A stretch of DNA of 64,000 nucleotides, taken from NCBI GenBank assembly GCA_030704615.1, contig CM060731.1:68056756-68120755 (forward strand), given 5' to 3'. How positions within the stretch are numbered: position 1 is the first letter of the stretch; each line of letters starts with the position of its first letter. Shown one piece after another: positions 26,650 through 39,059 of this stretch. Made by a program: the position numbers and the translations under genes. The notes under the pieces were generated by a model. It made no database searches and was not told the origin of the DNA. It saw only the letters and a list, made by a program, of their open reading frames with translations. The stretch is from Takakia lepidozioides (taxonomy: Eukaryota > Streptophyta > Takakiopsida > Takakiales > Takakiaceae).

Positions 26650-29098
26650 AGCGGTAATTTTCTTGGTGCTACTCTTTGACGTATTCTTCTTTGGAGGCAT
26701 TGTCCACACGACGGAGTTCACGTGGATCCATTGAGCAGGATTGGTTACACTCCCAGAGTTTTGACCAACAGTCCCTGTACCTCTCCAAGTTCTGTAGGGT
26801 TACCTCCTTTTCTGGGTCTCCACCACTCTATCCTGACCTTCTTAAAATTACGATCCTCCTTATCACGGATGACATCAGATATTGCCATCCCCATCCGGAC
26901 ACGTCACTGGGTCATGAGGGCGAACCAGCACAAAAACCCTTTCTCAATATCCTTGTAAGGATTCAAATGTATTCTCGGACGCTCACACTTAGGGCCACAG
27001 TAAGGTTCTGGAATGTCATCATTTTCCGACAAATTTTCCTCTATATGTGGCTGGATTCCATCCCTCCGATGGTTCTGTGACCACCTCGTTTCCGGCCAGA
27101 AACCCTCAAGAAGGTCAATCTTGTCGGAAGCCACCGGTATTGGCTTATCCAGTTCCGCGAGAATTTTCTCCCAGTATTGATCATATTGTTTCATTACAGA
27201 GCTGTAATGTTCATTGAGTAACATGTCTTTTGTCCAAAAATCCCTATATTTTTTTATTCCATTTTCTATGAAAGACTGTTTCTCAGAAGAGTCGTCTTTG
27301 GTTCCCCATATAGGAGTTCCGGGGAGCTTGGGAGTCCCATCTGGATTCGACTTCCAAATCTTGACGCTAGTGTTGGTTGGAAGCCAATCTGAATTAGTGG
27401 CAGACTTCTTGTACTTCATTACCGGCCACCCCTCCGCATCTACAAAAAACCGGAATACATGCATCTCGGAAGTCCCGATCAACTCTTCATTTCCATCCAG
27501 AATAAAGCCTTTGACAAACTTCTTAAAGTCGGGTACCTCTTGAATAAGTTGTGGAATAAACTGCAGATTTTGCGAGATCATGAATGACCTCATCAAATCC
27601 GGAAGAATGTAGGTACTCCGTTCCTTTAGCTTCTTCGATAGGTAGCTGAAGAAACCGTCACCTCATGAGCGTGGCCGACCATGAGAAACCCCAGTTGGAT
27701 CTCCTCAAAAACACATTTGGCAGTAAGGAGGGAAAGCAATGCAAGCATCCATCTATTCTTGTTATCTTTCACGGAGTTGTCCATCTGTAGATAGAGTCGT
27801 CTTGGAAGGCGACGAGCACCCCTTCTGTCTTGTGGCGTGCAAGGTTTCAAAGCATCCAAACATCTCGATTTACCTCTCATAAGTGTTTCAAAAAAATCAT
27901 TCTGAAGTGCATAATCGAAAATGTTCATGGACTGTCGACAGGTTGGCTTCTCAAGCTGGCGAAGATAACGAGCCAAAGAACCAATAGTAAAGTTTGAATT
28001 TCCCTTCCAGAACTCGAGAGAGAACTGACCGTATGCTCCATCCCCGTGTCCATGTGTGACCATTCCCATTAGCGAGACAGACAAGTGACCCAATCCCGAG
28101 ATCATCTTGTTGGGTGTCTGTAGCCTCGGAATAGCTGTTTTCCTATGATCCATCTTATCGTGAATAATACAGATAAACTCCTCCGGAATCATAACTGACT
28201 CATTCCTCCAGCTATGGTACAATCTTCTACATGACTCCTGGTGCCTCAAATGTTTATCAAGCGTTCGTTTATGTGCGACATGTTCCGCACTCCTCTTGAT
28301 AGACTTCTTGATCAAGTCCTTCAACATCTCACATTCCGTGCACTTTGTAAATGTGGTTCCAGTTTTTCGAACCTCCACGTTCGGAAATATTCTATTCCTG
28401 ATACGGCTTACAGCAGGCTGCGAGATTGGTTTCAATCCAAAAACTCTGTTCGTCTGAACCCCAAAGTGTCAGACTATGAACGTCGACTGGCCAGTGGAGG
28501 TTCGGGAAACAGACATGCCAAAAATAAATGAAAATGTTTGAAGTGTTCAAGGTAGAAAATAAATTTGAGTGACGTAAAAAAACAATGCAGAATGATTACC
28601 TCGTTGGACTCCTCTCGTATTTGCTTCTAGTTCATTTTCAGTGGTAAGACCCTCAAAGTATCCCGCCTTCCATTCCCCAATGCACCTTGTATTATGAGGC
28701 ACGAGGTCCGAATTCCCGTTAATAATGGACATGATTGTCCCCTCTGCCTGGATGGTCTGTGGTCGCGGCCACTTCAAGCCACGGTTCCCATGAAGAGATG
28801 ACAACCAACCCTCTTTACTCAACTTTTTATACTCCATGTCGGTGGACCTACCAATACCATGAATTGTCCACCATGCTTTCTCACAAACATCAACACCCTC
28901 AATGGTTACGTAAGCCCTCTGCGACGTTCCTTCCAGCACGTGCAGTCCTTTAGAAACGTTTAGTCCATGTTCTCTCATTTCATCAAATGTGGACCCCAAA
29001 AATGCAATGCGGATAGCCAACGTTTTCCTCCAATCAAAATATTGGCAGCACTGAAGTATGCAGCAATTTTTGCTGCTAACAGATCGGACTTCCTCCAT
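26650..29098 (-). pseudogene. Decayed transposon gene with a DUF7869-like domain
   Basis: Reading on the minus strand, the first exon (29098 to about 28600) holds an N-terminal region with a VDVCEKAWW..HGIG segment. A short intron follows, with donor GTAATC at about 28600. The main domain comes next with a CTECE.LKDLIKKS segment, then LQMDNSVKDNKN and LGFLMVGHAHE. These last two motifs are the hallmark of the domain of unknown function I know as DUF7869, found in transposon-like genes of algae, oomycetes and cnidarians. The reading frame breaks at about 27660, where one base appears missing right after the GHAHE motif and sense continues in the next frame (GFFSYLSKKLKER). A TGA stop follows at about 26904 and two further frame changes to about 26700. 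A basic tail beginning PPKKNTSKSSTKK closes it. Function is unknown; an RNase-H-like transposase role is inference. Confidence 0.65.
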
Positions 29099-29124
29099 AG
29101 TAACATTTCTTTCCTAGTTATCAT

Positions 29125-29205
29125 TCCTGACGTGACGTGGCCCGGACACGTCAGACGTCACGTCGGACGTGCGTCACGTCACGTCGAATCCGGACGTTTA
29201 TCCGA
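29125..29205. repeat. Short ACGTCACGTC-type tandem motif
   Basis: A run of GACGTGACG / CACGTCAGACGTCACGTC repeats immediately upstream of the DUF7869-like gene's first exon. A related GACGTGACCTGACG block lies at 31383-31420, on the other side of the hairpin array, so the two could mark the borders of one insertion. That is speculative. Confidence 0.35.
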
Positions 29206-29366
29206 GTAATTGTTTTTCTTCATATTTGACTTTTATGATTTACTTCTACCCTTTGTTATGACATGGCAGCCACGGTGTAAAACAGACGTGGCCAATTATT
29301 AAAATTTATTAATTTATTTGAAAAAAATACGCCCGCCCAAATATAAAAGTTATTATTTTTTAAATC

Positions 29367-31245
29367 AAGCGACCACCCATATTGGCGGTCGTTTGTAGTT
29401 TAATACTTTATTAAATTAAGTGATTGCCTATATTGGCAGTTGCCGGCAATTTATGAAGTTTTAAATGGAGCGACCGCCCATATTGGCGGTCGCTTGCAAT
29501 TTATTATATTTTAAATTAAGCGACGGCCTATATTGGCGGTCGCTTGAAAATTATTAGTTTTAAAAATTAAGCGACCGCCCAGTTTGGCAGTCGCTCGCAG
29601 TTTAAAAAATATTTTAAAAAATACAGCGACCGCCATTCGCCGGCCGTCGCATATTTTTATTTTGATTCTAAAATGAAGCGACAGCCAAACCGTCGCTTAT
29701 TTTAAAAAAAATTAAAAATGCAGCGACCGCCAAATGGCGGTCGCTCGTTTTTTTTAAAAAAATTTAGCGGCCGCCATTTAGCGGCAGTGGCTCTTTTTTT
29801 TTAAAAGATTTAAATGAAGCGACTGCAACTACGGCAGTCATTCTTTTAAAAAAATATATATATAAAGCAACCGCCAATACGGCGGTCGCTCTTTTTTGTA
29901 TTTTTAAAATAATGAAGTGACCGCCAATACGGCGGTCGCTATTTTATTGTATTTTTAAAAAAATGAAGTGAGCGCCACTACAGTGGTCGCTCATTTTCGT
30001 TTATTTATTTTAAAAATGAAGCGACCGCCATATGGGGGTCGCACTTTTTCGCTTTTTAAGAACCTGAAGCGACCGCCAATACGGCGGTCCCTCCTTTAAG
30101 GTTTTTTCTTAATTAATAAATTAATAAATTAAATAGATAAATTTTAAAATAAGTTTTTTTAATAAAAAAAATGAAGCCACCGCCATGTGGCGGTCGCTCT
30201 TCGTTGCTTTTTAAGAAAGTGAAGCAACCGCCAATACAGCGGTCGATCTTTTATTTATTTTTAAATTAAAAATTAAAAATTAAAGTTTTTTTATTTCCTA
30301 AAAAAATTGAAGCGACCGCCCAATAAAGAGGCCGCCAGTAATGGCGGTCACTCTATTTAAAAAATTAAACAATAAATTCGACCACCAGTAACGACGGTCA
30401 CTCTATTAAAATAAATAAATAAATAAATAAACGATCGCCATTACTGGCAGTCGCAACATTTTCAGAAATTAAAAATATACCAACGACCACTAGTAATGGC
30501 GGTCGCTCTATTTTTTTTTTTTTTCAAAATGACCACCAATAATGGCGGTCGCTCTATTTAAAAAAAAAAAAAGTAAAAGCGATCGTCATTACTGGCAGTC
30601 GTTGCATTTTCAGAAACTAAAAAAATACAAGCGACCGCCAGTAATGGCGGTCGCTCTATTTTTAAAAAACAAAAACAAAAGCGACCTCCAATAATGGCGG
30701 TCGCTCTATTTTAAAAAATAAAAAATAAAAGCGACCGACATAACTGGCAGTCGCTGCATTTTCTGAAATTTAAAACATTTTTTAAGATTTTTAATATTTA
30801 AAAAAAAAGCGATCGCCATATTATGGCAGTCGCTGTTTTGTTTTTGTTTTTTTTTTGAATTAAAATGGCCGCCATATTATGGCGGTCGTGGGTTTTTTTA
30901 ATATATTTAAAATATAGCGACCGCCAGATTATGGCGGTCACTTGTTTTTTTAATGTATTTGTAACATAAAGCGACTGCCATATTATGGCTGTCGCCTGCT
31001 TTTTATGTATTATTGAAAACAAGCGACTGCCATATTATGGTGGTCGCTTGTTTTTTGGCGGTCGTCTAATTTTTTTTAAAAATAGCAACCTCCGTTTTGG
31101 CCGTTGAATAATTTTGAAAATATACAGCGACCGCCAATTTTGTTTTTTTTATAAAAACAATCTAAGCGAACGCCATGTTGGCGGTCGCTCTTATTTCTAA
31201 AATTTCGAAATATAAAGCGACCGCCAGAATTGGCGGTCACTTTCA
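29367..31245. repeat. Regular array of about 33 hairpins, arms near AGCGACCGCC / GGCGGTCGCT
   Basis: Each unit is an inverted repeat of about 26 bp whose outer arms are close to AGCGACCGCC and GGCGGTCGCT, with a 2-8 base centre. Units start near 29367, 29421, 29467, 29519, 29570, 29624, 29677, 29721, 29765, 29817, 29864, 29914, 29967, 30020, 30067 and so on to 31217. Spacing is 44-54 bp in the first half and slightly looser later. Linkers are A/T homopolymer-like. Centres change in blocks: CATATTGG at 29.4 kb, AATACG at 29.9-30.2 kb, AGTAAT at 30.3-30.7 kb, ATATTAT at 30.8-31.0 kb. Both arms often carry matching changes. No coding potential. Not CRISPR: the host is eukaryotic and the spacers are low-complexity. 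Confidence 0.85.
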
Positions 31246-31809
31246 TTTTATTATTTTCCAAAATGTATTTGTCACCGCAACCGTGTCGGCGAAGAGGCTG
31301 CTTAAATGACAATATTTTATCTAGTATTTTTTTAACTAGAATATTCCCGGAACCTGACATGACGGAGGTCTGGTCAGCTTCAGGTCTGACGTGACCTGAC
31401 GTTGACTGACGGAGGTGACGCTAATAACCGGGATTTCTCTTGCATTTTTTGGATGGATGTAGGATGGCCGCCCTTGATGAATGACAGACCAGTCACACCC
31501 TCATTACTTGTTTTAATTTGCATCCCCTCAGGCGATCCTGACTGTTGAAAAACGTCATATCTATGGTCTTGGACATTAAGTTTTCTCCTTGATCTTTTTT
31601 TTTGGGTGGTTGCAGACAGCCCTGGCAACAAAGTAGTAGGAGGTCAAATCTTGGCAATTTGGGAATGATCAACCTAAATGCAAATGAAATCCCAAGTGTC
31701 ATTACAAGGTTAAGAAAGGGGCGGGATTGCACATGGTTCAAAAAATAGCGGGACACACACTTGCCACATAGTGTCAAACGGAAGATAATAGAAATAATGT
31801 AAGAACTTA
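31246..31809. other. Spacer between hairpin array and GTAACCC array
   Basis: No supported gene. It contains the short GACGTGACCTGACG-type block near 31383-31420. Confidence 0.35.
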
Positions 31810-32054
31810 ATGCAAGCGCGTCAGGACGGTCCAGCCCTGACACCCGTACCGCCGGTTCTTCGCCTCCGGCAGACATCGAAAGGCAGCCGGCTGGGCTCGG
31901 TCAATCCCTCCCCACCCCCGCCCTCATCCCATCGGCGTCGTCGCCCCAGGCGCGTCGTCGCCCCCCGCGTCGTCGTTCTGCGACACCAGTCCGCCGCTTC
32001 CAGCAGTCCGCCAGTTCCCTGTAACCCCCGCCCCGGGTTCAACCATCACCCCCA

Positions 32055-34170
32055 TGTAACCCTCTGTAACTCCGCCGAGTGTAACCCACATTACCATGTA
32101 ACCCTTTGTAACCCATATAACCCCATGACCCTCTATAACCCATGTAACCCTCTATAACACCGCAGAGTGTCACCCCCAACCCTATGTAACCCTCACTACA
32201 TGTAACCCTCTGTAACCCATGTAACCCTTATGACACCGCAGAGTGTCACCCCCACCCCTATGTAACCCTCACTACATGTAACCCTCTGTAACACTTTGCA
32301 ACCCATGTAACCCTATGTAACCCTCTGTAACACCGCAGAGTGTCGCCCTCACCCCTTATGTAACCCTCACTCCATGTAACCCTCTGTAACCCATGTAACC
32401 CTCTGTGACCCTTTGTAACCCTCACCACCATGTAACCCTCTGTAACACCGCAGAGTGTCACCCTCACCCGTATGTAACCCTCATTCCATGTAACCCTCTC
32501 TGACCCTCTGTAACCCTCACTCCATGTAACCCTCTGTGACCTCTATATCCCTCACCAGGTGTAACCCTTACCTCCATGTAACCCTCTGTAACAACGCAGA
32601 GTGTCACCCTCGCCACCATGTAACCCTCACTCCATGTAACCCTCACAAACCCTTTGTGGCTCTGTAACCTATGTAACCCTCTGTAACACCGTAGAGTGTC
32701 GTCCTCACCCCTTATGTAACCCTCTGTAACCCATGTAACCCTCTGTGACCCTTTGTAACCCTCACCCCCATGTAACGCCTCTGTAACACCGCAGAGTGTC
32801 ACCCTCACCCCTATGTAACCCTCACTCCATGTAACCCTCTCTGACCCTCTCTAACCCTCACCACCATGTAACCCTCTATAACCCATGTGACCCTCTATAT
32901 CCCTCACCAGGTGTAACCCTTACCACCATGTAACCCTCTGTAACACCGCAGAGTGTCACCCTCGTCACCATGTAACCCTCCGTAACCCTCACAAACCCTT
33001 TGTGACACCGCAGAGTGTCACCCTCATCCCCATGTAACCCTTACTCCATGTAACCCTCTGTGACCCTCCGTGGCTCTGTAACCCATGTAATCCTCTGTAA
33101 CACCGTAGAGCGTCACCCTCACCCCTTATGTAACCCTCACTCCATGTAACCCTCTATAACACATGTAACCCTCCCTGTGTAACCCTTTGTAACCCTCTAC
33201 CCTCACCCCATGTACCCTCACCCATGTAACCCTCACTCCATGTAACCCTCTGTGACCCTCTGTAACCCTCTGTAACCCTCTGTAACCCTCAGAGTGTCAC
33301 CCTCTATGTATCCCTCACTCCTGTAACCCTTCTGACCCTCTGTAACCTCTGTAACCCATGTACCCTCTGTGACCCCTATCCCTACATAACCCTCACTGTA
33401 ACCCTCTGTAACCCATGTAATCCATGTAACCCTCACCCTGTAACCCGTGTAACCCTCTGTGACCCTGCGTAACCCGTGTAACCCTCACCCTGTGTAACCC
33501 TCACCCATGTAACCCTCTCTGTAACCCTCTGTGACCCTCTATAACCCTCACCAGGTGTAACCTTCACCACCATGTAACCCTCAGTAACCCTCTGTAACAC
33601 CGTAGAGTGTCACCCTCACCCCTGTGTAACCTCACTCCATGTAACCCTATGTGACCCTCTGTGACTCTCTGTAACCCTCACCAGGTGTAACCCTCACCAC
33701 CATGTAACCCTCCGTAACCCGTTTATCCCTCTGTAACACCGCTGAGTGTAACCCTCACTCCATGTAACCCTCCCATGTAACCCTATGTCACCCTCTGTAA
33801 CCCATGTAACCCCATGACCCTCTGTAACCCTTTGTAACCCATGTAACCCTCTGTTACTCCGCGAGGTGTAACCCTCACTCCATGTTATCCTGCATCGTGT
33901 AACCCCAATGTAAGCTTGTATCATGTTATCCCATATACCCCTCTCCGTGTAACTCCAGTTCCTCGTAACCCCATCATCCCTGTAACCCTCTGCACGTCAG
34001 CGCTTTAGCTCCGCCTCGTGTAACCCTCATTGTGCAACTCTCACATTGTAACCCCACCATGTAACCCCGATACTGTATCAATCCCCCCCGTGTAACCCCC
34101 GATTGTGTCACTCATAGCTCGTGTCACCCCGGATCCTTTATCCCCAACGCATGTCACCCCTGTTCGTGTA
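32055..34170. repeat. Degenerate TGTAACCCTC tandem array (10-12 bp units)
   Basis: About 2.1 kb made almost entirely of CATGTAACCCTC / TGTAACCCTC units of 10-12 bp. A recurring longer phrase, GTAACACCGCAGAGTGTCACC, appears every 120-200 bp and gives a loose higher-order period. Open frames on the minus strand simply translate the repeat and are not genes. Blocks of the same unit or its complement recur to 45.4 kb. Confidence 0.85.
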
Positions 34171-34392
34171 GCCCCTTAGTGCCCGGCAAAAATTGGCGGG
34201 CTCCAAGAGGTGTCAGATATTTTGAATTCAAACCTGGGTTACACGATTCGGTGACATCAAAACCCACGTGTAACTCCATCATCGCTCGTCATTTTCACCA
34301 GGTGCGTAGACGACGTGCAGTCCCGAGGGCTCCGCTGCGTTGCCCGCGTGTATTATGCGATTTGTACTGTACTGGTGGTATTGTTGCTGCTA

Positions 34393-37300
34393 ATGGCATG
34401 TGCTGCCGCGAAGGTGCTAGACGAGGAACGCAAAGCAGCATTGGAATCAAATGGTTTGAAAGATGAGGCGGGAGAACTCTGTCATTTGCAGCATTTGGTA
34501 TCTCATTTGAAATGCATCCTACAGCTGCCCATAGACGGGCTTTTCAATCACACAAACCTCCGTTGGATACGCCAGGTTTCCCAGGGAAAAGGGAAACGGA
34601 TATCCATCGAAGTAGCTGTCGTTCCATGGTCTCGCATTCCTGACTTTCTGGAGGGAGAAAGGAGTAGAGAGGATGGGAAGACCCAATTTTATGTTCAAGA
34701 TCGAAGGTACCGTGAGTTGCCAGATTTGACAACACCGCGTGCAAACAGTTATCGTCAGTGGCATAAGTAAGTCACTTATGAGGGTTGTATAACATTCCCA
34801 GCCCCACTTCTTTCTGCTAGTCTAGCAAAGTCGTATATGGCGATAACCCTCCTCGCTTTATATGCTTTTTTTGCAGGTACCACTGCTGCTACGGCCCGAT
34901 AGATAGGCGCACGGACCCGCCGATTGTGAAGAAAAAGAAAAACCGATAGCAGCCTCCGATAATCAAACAGCAGTCAAGCGAATCAGACGTAAGGCAGCGG
35001 ATTTCGGAGAGTCATACAAACGTGGGTGTACGTGTAGCTTCAAAGTTGGCCAGTGTTTTCTAGATTCAGAGTTGGCAATCATCACATACTCTGTCATGGT
35101 TCCAATGATATGAGCCAAGCAGTGGATCGTCGATAGTCTTCGCAGTGGCCTATCTCCAGCTATGATTATGACACAACACACTCAACAACTCCAGGAAGCT
35201 TGTGCGTCTCAGCCAGGCATGGAGTGGAGTCGCGATTGTTTCTTGTTCGAGTACGACGTGAGAAACATTGCCGACAAGCTTGCGATTGAGAGTTACAAAA
35301 AACATCCAGATGATGCACAAAGTGTACGTATGTGGGTAATAGCAATCCTGAAAGCGTCTTCTTCTACCATGAAGAGACAGCGCCAGTGGCGGGTGATTTG
35401 AAGTTCGTAATTGGAATACAAACGGAGTGGCAAAAACAGAAAATGATCGACTTGGGACACAACCGTGTGGTATCCTGCGATGCAACATTTGGGACCAACG
35501 AAAATAAGGTATTCGTGTCACGCTTTACCTTTCATTGCATTCTGAAATGTGAGTGCCATGCAACTGTTGCCAATATTTTAACGCTCACCTTATTCATTTT
35601 TGTACCATTGCGACATTGCAGTTCCCAATGTATACCATGATGGTGTTCGACGAATGGCTCAACGGCATACCTGTTGCTTATATTATATCAGCGAGAAACA
35701 AAACGACTGACTTGAGCCCCTGGATGAAACGTCTTCGCGACCGACTTCTTCAGAGCAAACCAGATTGGAGGCCAAATGCTTTTGTTGTCGACGATGCAGA
35801 CGCAGAAATCAATGCTATCAGGTACACGGCTAGAAGTTACAATGTTCTGAGTCACACTACAAGTTGCATGCACGAGGGGTTTCATGGATCGGGCTACACT
35901 GCTGCTAGTTACACTGAGAATCACAGTAAGAGTTAAACTGCCAGTTACACGAGGGGGTGCATTGCTGCCTGTAACACTTGGAGTTACACTGTCAGTTGCT
36001 CGAGGGGTTACATGGATTGGGTTGCAGTGCTGTCTATTACACTGAGGGTTACACTATCAGTTAGACAGATGGTTATACTGCCTTGAGTTGGACGGAGGGT
36101 TACACTGCTGTGAGTTAGACCGAGGGTTATACTACTGTGAGTTAGACCGAGGGTTACACTGCTATGAGGTAGACAGAGGGTTACACTGCGAGTTACACAG
36201 GGAGTTACACGGCGTGTCATCCGCAGTCCTACATGGATTAGGTTGCACTGCTATAGCATGTGAGTTACACTGGGAGCATCGCAGAGGGTTGTATGGGTTG
36301 GGTCGCTCTGAGAGTTACACGGTGTAACATGGATTGCGTTACAGCGCTGCGAGGGGTTATATGTGTTGGGTTACACTGCTGTGAGTTTCACTGATAGTTA
36401 CATGACCAGATGCACGAGGGGTTACATGAGTCACACTACTAAGAGTGACACTTTGAAGAGTTACACTTCTACGAGTTACACTGCGAAGAGTTCCTCTGAT
36501 AAGAGTTACACTGACAAGAGTTACACTGATGGATTGGGTGGCATTTGATGTGTGTGCGTGCAGGGAATCGTTTGGGGACGTAGCAATATTTCTATGCCTT
36601 TGGCATGTTCGCCGCGCTTGGCTGAAACATTCGTGGCGTAAGATGCCCGATCCATACACTCGCAATGCTGTTTTGAAACAGCTTGGCGACGTAATGTACG
36701 GCATTAACGCCTGTGTGGGAGTCACCCCAGAAGAGTGGGCGCTGGAGCGACTGGAAGATTTGAATTATTCCTATCCGCTTGCGCGTGACTTCCTACGTTA
36801 CATCAGAATGGAATGGGTCCCAAAACTGAGCATGTGGATCACGGGGGCTCGTTATATTCCCCACGCAAGTCAGGATACTAATGCCGCAATTGAATCTTGG
36901 CACGGAAATTTGAAGGCTCGTTTACGCTCGGGAAAGCAAAGGCTTGATGGCAGGAGAATCGATTGGCTGATCAGCGAACTCGTGGGTCCTGTTCTAACCC
37001 ACTATTGGTATAGAGATAACTTGAAATCGAAAGGCTTCAAAAGGAATGTACGACAGGAGGAATTTATCAGTAATGCTGTTTGGACTGCAAGGGAGATCCC
37101 TGATGTCAATGTTCATTTGCCCACTGTTCCTGGTCATCCGGCGATTGTGGATAGTGTTCAAACGGCCGGTCGAAGCTACACAATCTATGCACCTGCGACC
37201 ACCTGGGCTTGTTGCGATTGTCCATGGGCTTTGAAGGGTAACTTGTGCAAACATCAAATCCGCGTTCTTCAATTGATGAAGCCAAATCTGAAGGAAGGGC

Positions 37301-37710
37301 TTATTGTGAAGCTCTGTGGCACAAAGCTCGGGACCATTCATGGAGGTCTTCACATGTTGATGAAATCGGAACTTCCAGATATTGATGCAGAGGAGGAAGT
37401 TGTGAATCTAGCAGAGCCTACGGAGTGCTCAGCATCATCCCGGCGTGGTCGGCAGGAGCCATCGGATGTTTCATCAATTGAATCTGAGATGAAGTCCCTG
37501 TCGCTTCTTGGCAATGAGAGTGAAACAATGCGCAAACATTTGCTTGCCGAGCTTCGTTGTGTTCGTGGGAGGCTGTCCACTTTACAAGTTAGAATCGACA
37601 AAGGTCTGTTGCACCCTCTTCAAGCAGTTCCATTCATAAAAAATGATGATGGAAACAACATGTCCCTTGCCAGGAAAGTAGATTTTGTAGACCGGTTCCG
37701 TAGTAAGTGA
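34393..37710 (+). mobile_element. Mutator-like (MULE) transposase gene with SWIM zinc finger, probably disabled in its 5' half
   Basis: Exon one 34393-34766 (ATG 34393) joins 34877 in phase (KYHCCYGP). Then come a KRGCTCSFKV segment and RSGLSPAMIMTQH. The DDE core follows: CDATFGTNENK in the exon ending 35508, FVVDDADAEINAI in the exon 35622-35821, FLCLWHVRRAW (the MULE C/H motif) from 36564, and DTNAAIESWHGNLKARL with the Glu. The SWIM finger reads CCDCPWALKGNLCKHQ near 37209-37254. The end is at 37710. Clean introns: 34767-34876, 35509-35621 and 35822-36563; the last is filled with GAGTTACACT repeats. Disablements: an in-frame TAG near 34947, a TGA near 35110 and a frame change near 35330, unless small unseen introns explain them. 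It probably catalyses cut-and-paste transposition in the family; activity here is doubtful. Confidence 0.8.
35822..36563 (+). repeat. MULE intron composed of GAGTTACACT / GGGTTACACT repeats
   Basis: A 742 bp GT..AG intron. The donor follows AATGCTATCAG, and the acceptor GTGTGCGTGCAG precedes GGAATCG. Splicing restores I-R-E-S in phase between the second catalytic Asp and the CxxH motif. Almost the whole interior is short GAGTTACACT, GAGGGTTACACT and related units. Confidence 0.75.
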
Positions 37711-37819
37711 CCATTGAGTCCATTGGCAATGACACTTACTTTGTGATCACCAAGTTTAATATGAAGTACATGTCTGTTCATGGGTTGTTATTCACTTTGC
37801 CATTCCATCCACATTCAAC

Positions 37820-39000
37820 CTATGTAACCCACTCAATGGGACACCCATGGGCCGGGGTGACACACCGCAGGGTTACACTGTCTGGGGTTTCATAACGTAA
37901 CATAGCTCTACTTAGTGTAACTTGCATCTGTGGTACTCCACACAGTGTAACACAGATGAGTGTGAACCTCTTCAGTGTAACTCATTGTGGTGTAACTCCA
38001 AGTGTAACTGCAATGTAACTATCAACAGTGTAACCTAGTATGTAACCCCATAGAATATTGCTGTCAGTGGTGTAACTCTGAGAACAATGTGACTACAATG
38101 TGACTACAGGGTCTGGGTTAGTCTGCCGGGGTTACATGACCCTTCAATACAGAGTGGGAAGATGTTGAAGTCGAGCACCTTTAGTCACCAACACTAGCCC
38201 CTGTATGTGTAACCCCTCTATGTGTAACCCAATTTGTGTGTAACCCATGGACGTGTAATCCATGAGATAGATAATCATTCCGTTCAACCTATGTTATGGA
38301 CCAGTGTAGCCCTCCGGAGTGTAACTTGTTGTTGTGTAACCCCAAGAAGTATGTATCCCGACCATATGTAACCCCCATTGATGTCACCCCATCGCATGTA
38401 ACCCATTGTACAATTTGGGGTGCACGCTATAAACCCCGATGCTACATCACCCCATCTTATGTATCCCCACGACACGTAGCCCTTGTATAGGCAACCCTGC
38501 CCACTTTCATTGTGCACAGTGTAACTTAGAACTGTGTAACCCTCTTGAGTGAGTGTAACCCAGAGTGTTGTAACTCCAAGAAGTATGTAGCCCGACCAGA
38601 TGTTACCCCCACACTATTGTGACCCCATCGTATGTAACCCATTGTACATAGCCCTCATGTATGTAACCCCATGTAGTATAAATCTGAGAACTTCAGTGCA
38701 CAAACACTTCAGTGCGAAAAAAATAAAAAATAAAACAAATGCGCATAGTCGAGGTGGGGTTACATGCCACGAAAGTATACTGTTTCAGCAACGTGACCCT
38801 GACATAGCCAGGTATGTAACCCATAAGTGTAACCCCACGTTGTGAGACCCGGCATGGTGTAACCCATCACTTATGTGTGAACCCACAGAGTGTAAGCCCA
38901 TTGCCCCAGGGCCCAAAGGTGTACCCAAGTACTTGTCTATGATTCCACTTCATGTAACCTTATAAGGTGTAACCCCATGTAAGCCCATTGCATGAAACCC
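37820..39000. repeat. GTGTAACCC repeats in the MULE/Ulp1 intergenic space
   Basis: Irregular GTGTAACCC, GTGTAACTC and ATGTAACCC units, looser than at 32-34 kb, fill the interval between the convergent MULE and Ulp1 genes. No gene is visible in this stretch. Confidence 0.7.
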
Positions 39001-39059
39001 AAACTATGAAGTGTTACGAACAAACCACATAGAAGCAAAAATGCATCAAGAGACGCTAT

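Noticed and set aside
29367-31245. CRISPR array
   Set aside because: Geometry is similar, but the context is eukaryotic (spliced plant genes), the linkers are A/T low complexity, not unique spacers, and there are no cas genes.
30798-31360. Minus-strand frames within the hairpin array
   Set aside because: They translate the hairpin arms and A/T linkers only.
32258-33924. Minus-strand frames translating EGYMVVRVTEG-type repeats
   Set aside because: Simple translation of the 10-12 bp GTAACCC array; the non-triplet unit breaks the frame repeatedly and no start context or domain exists.
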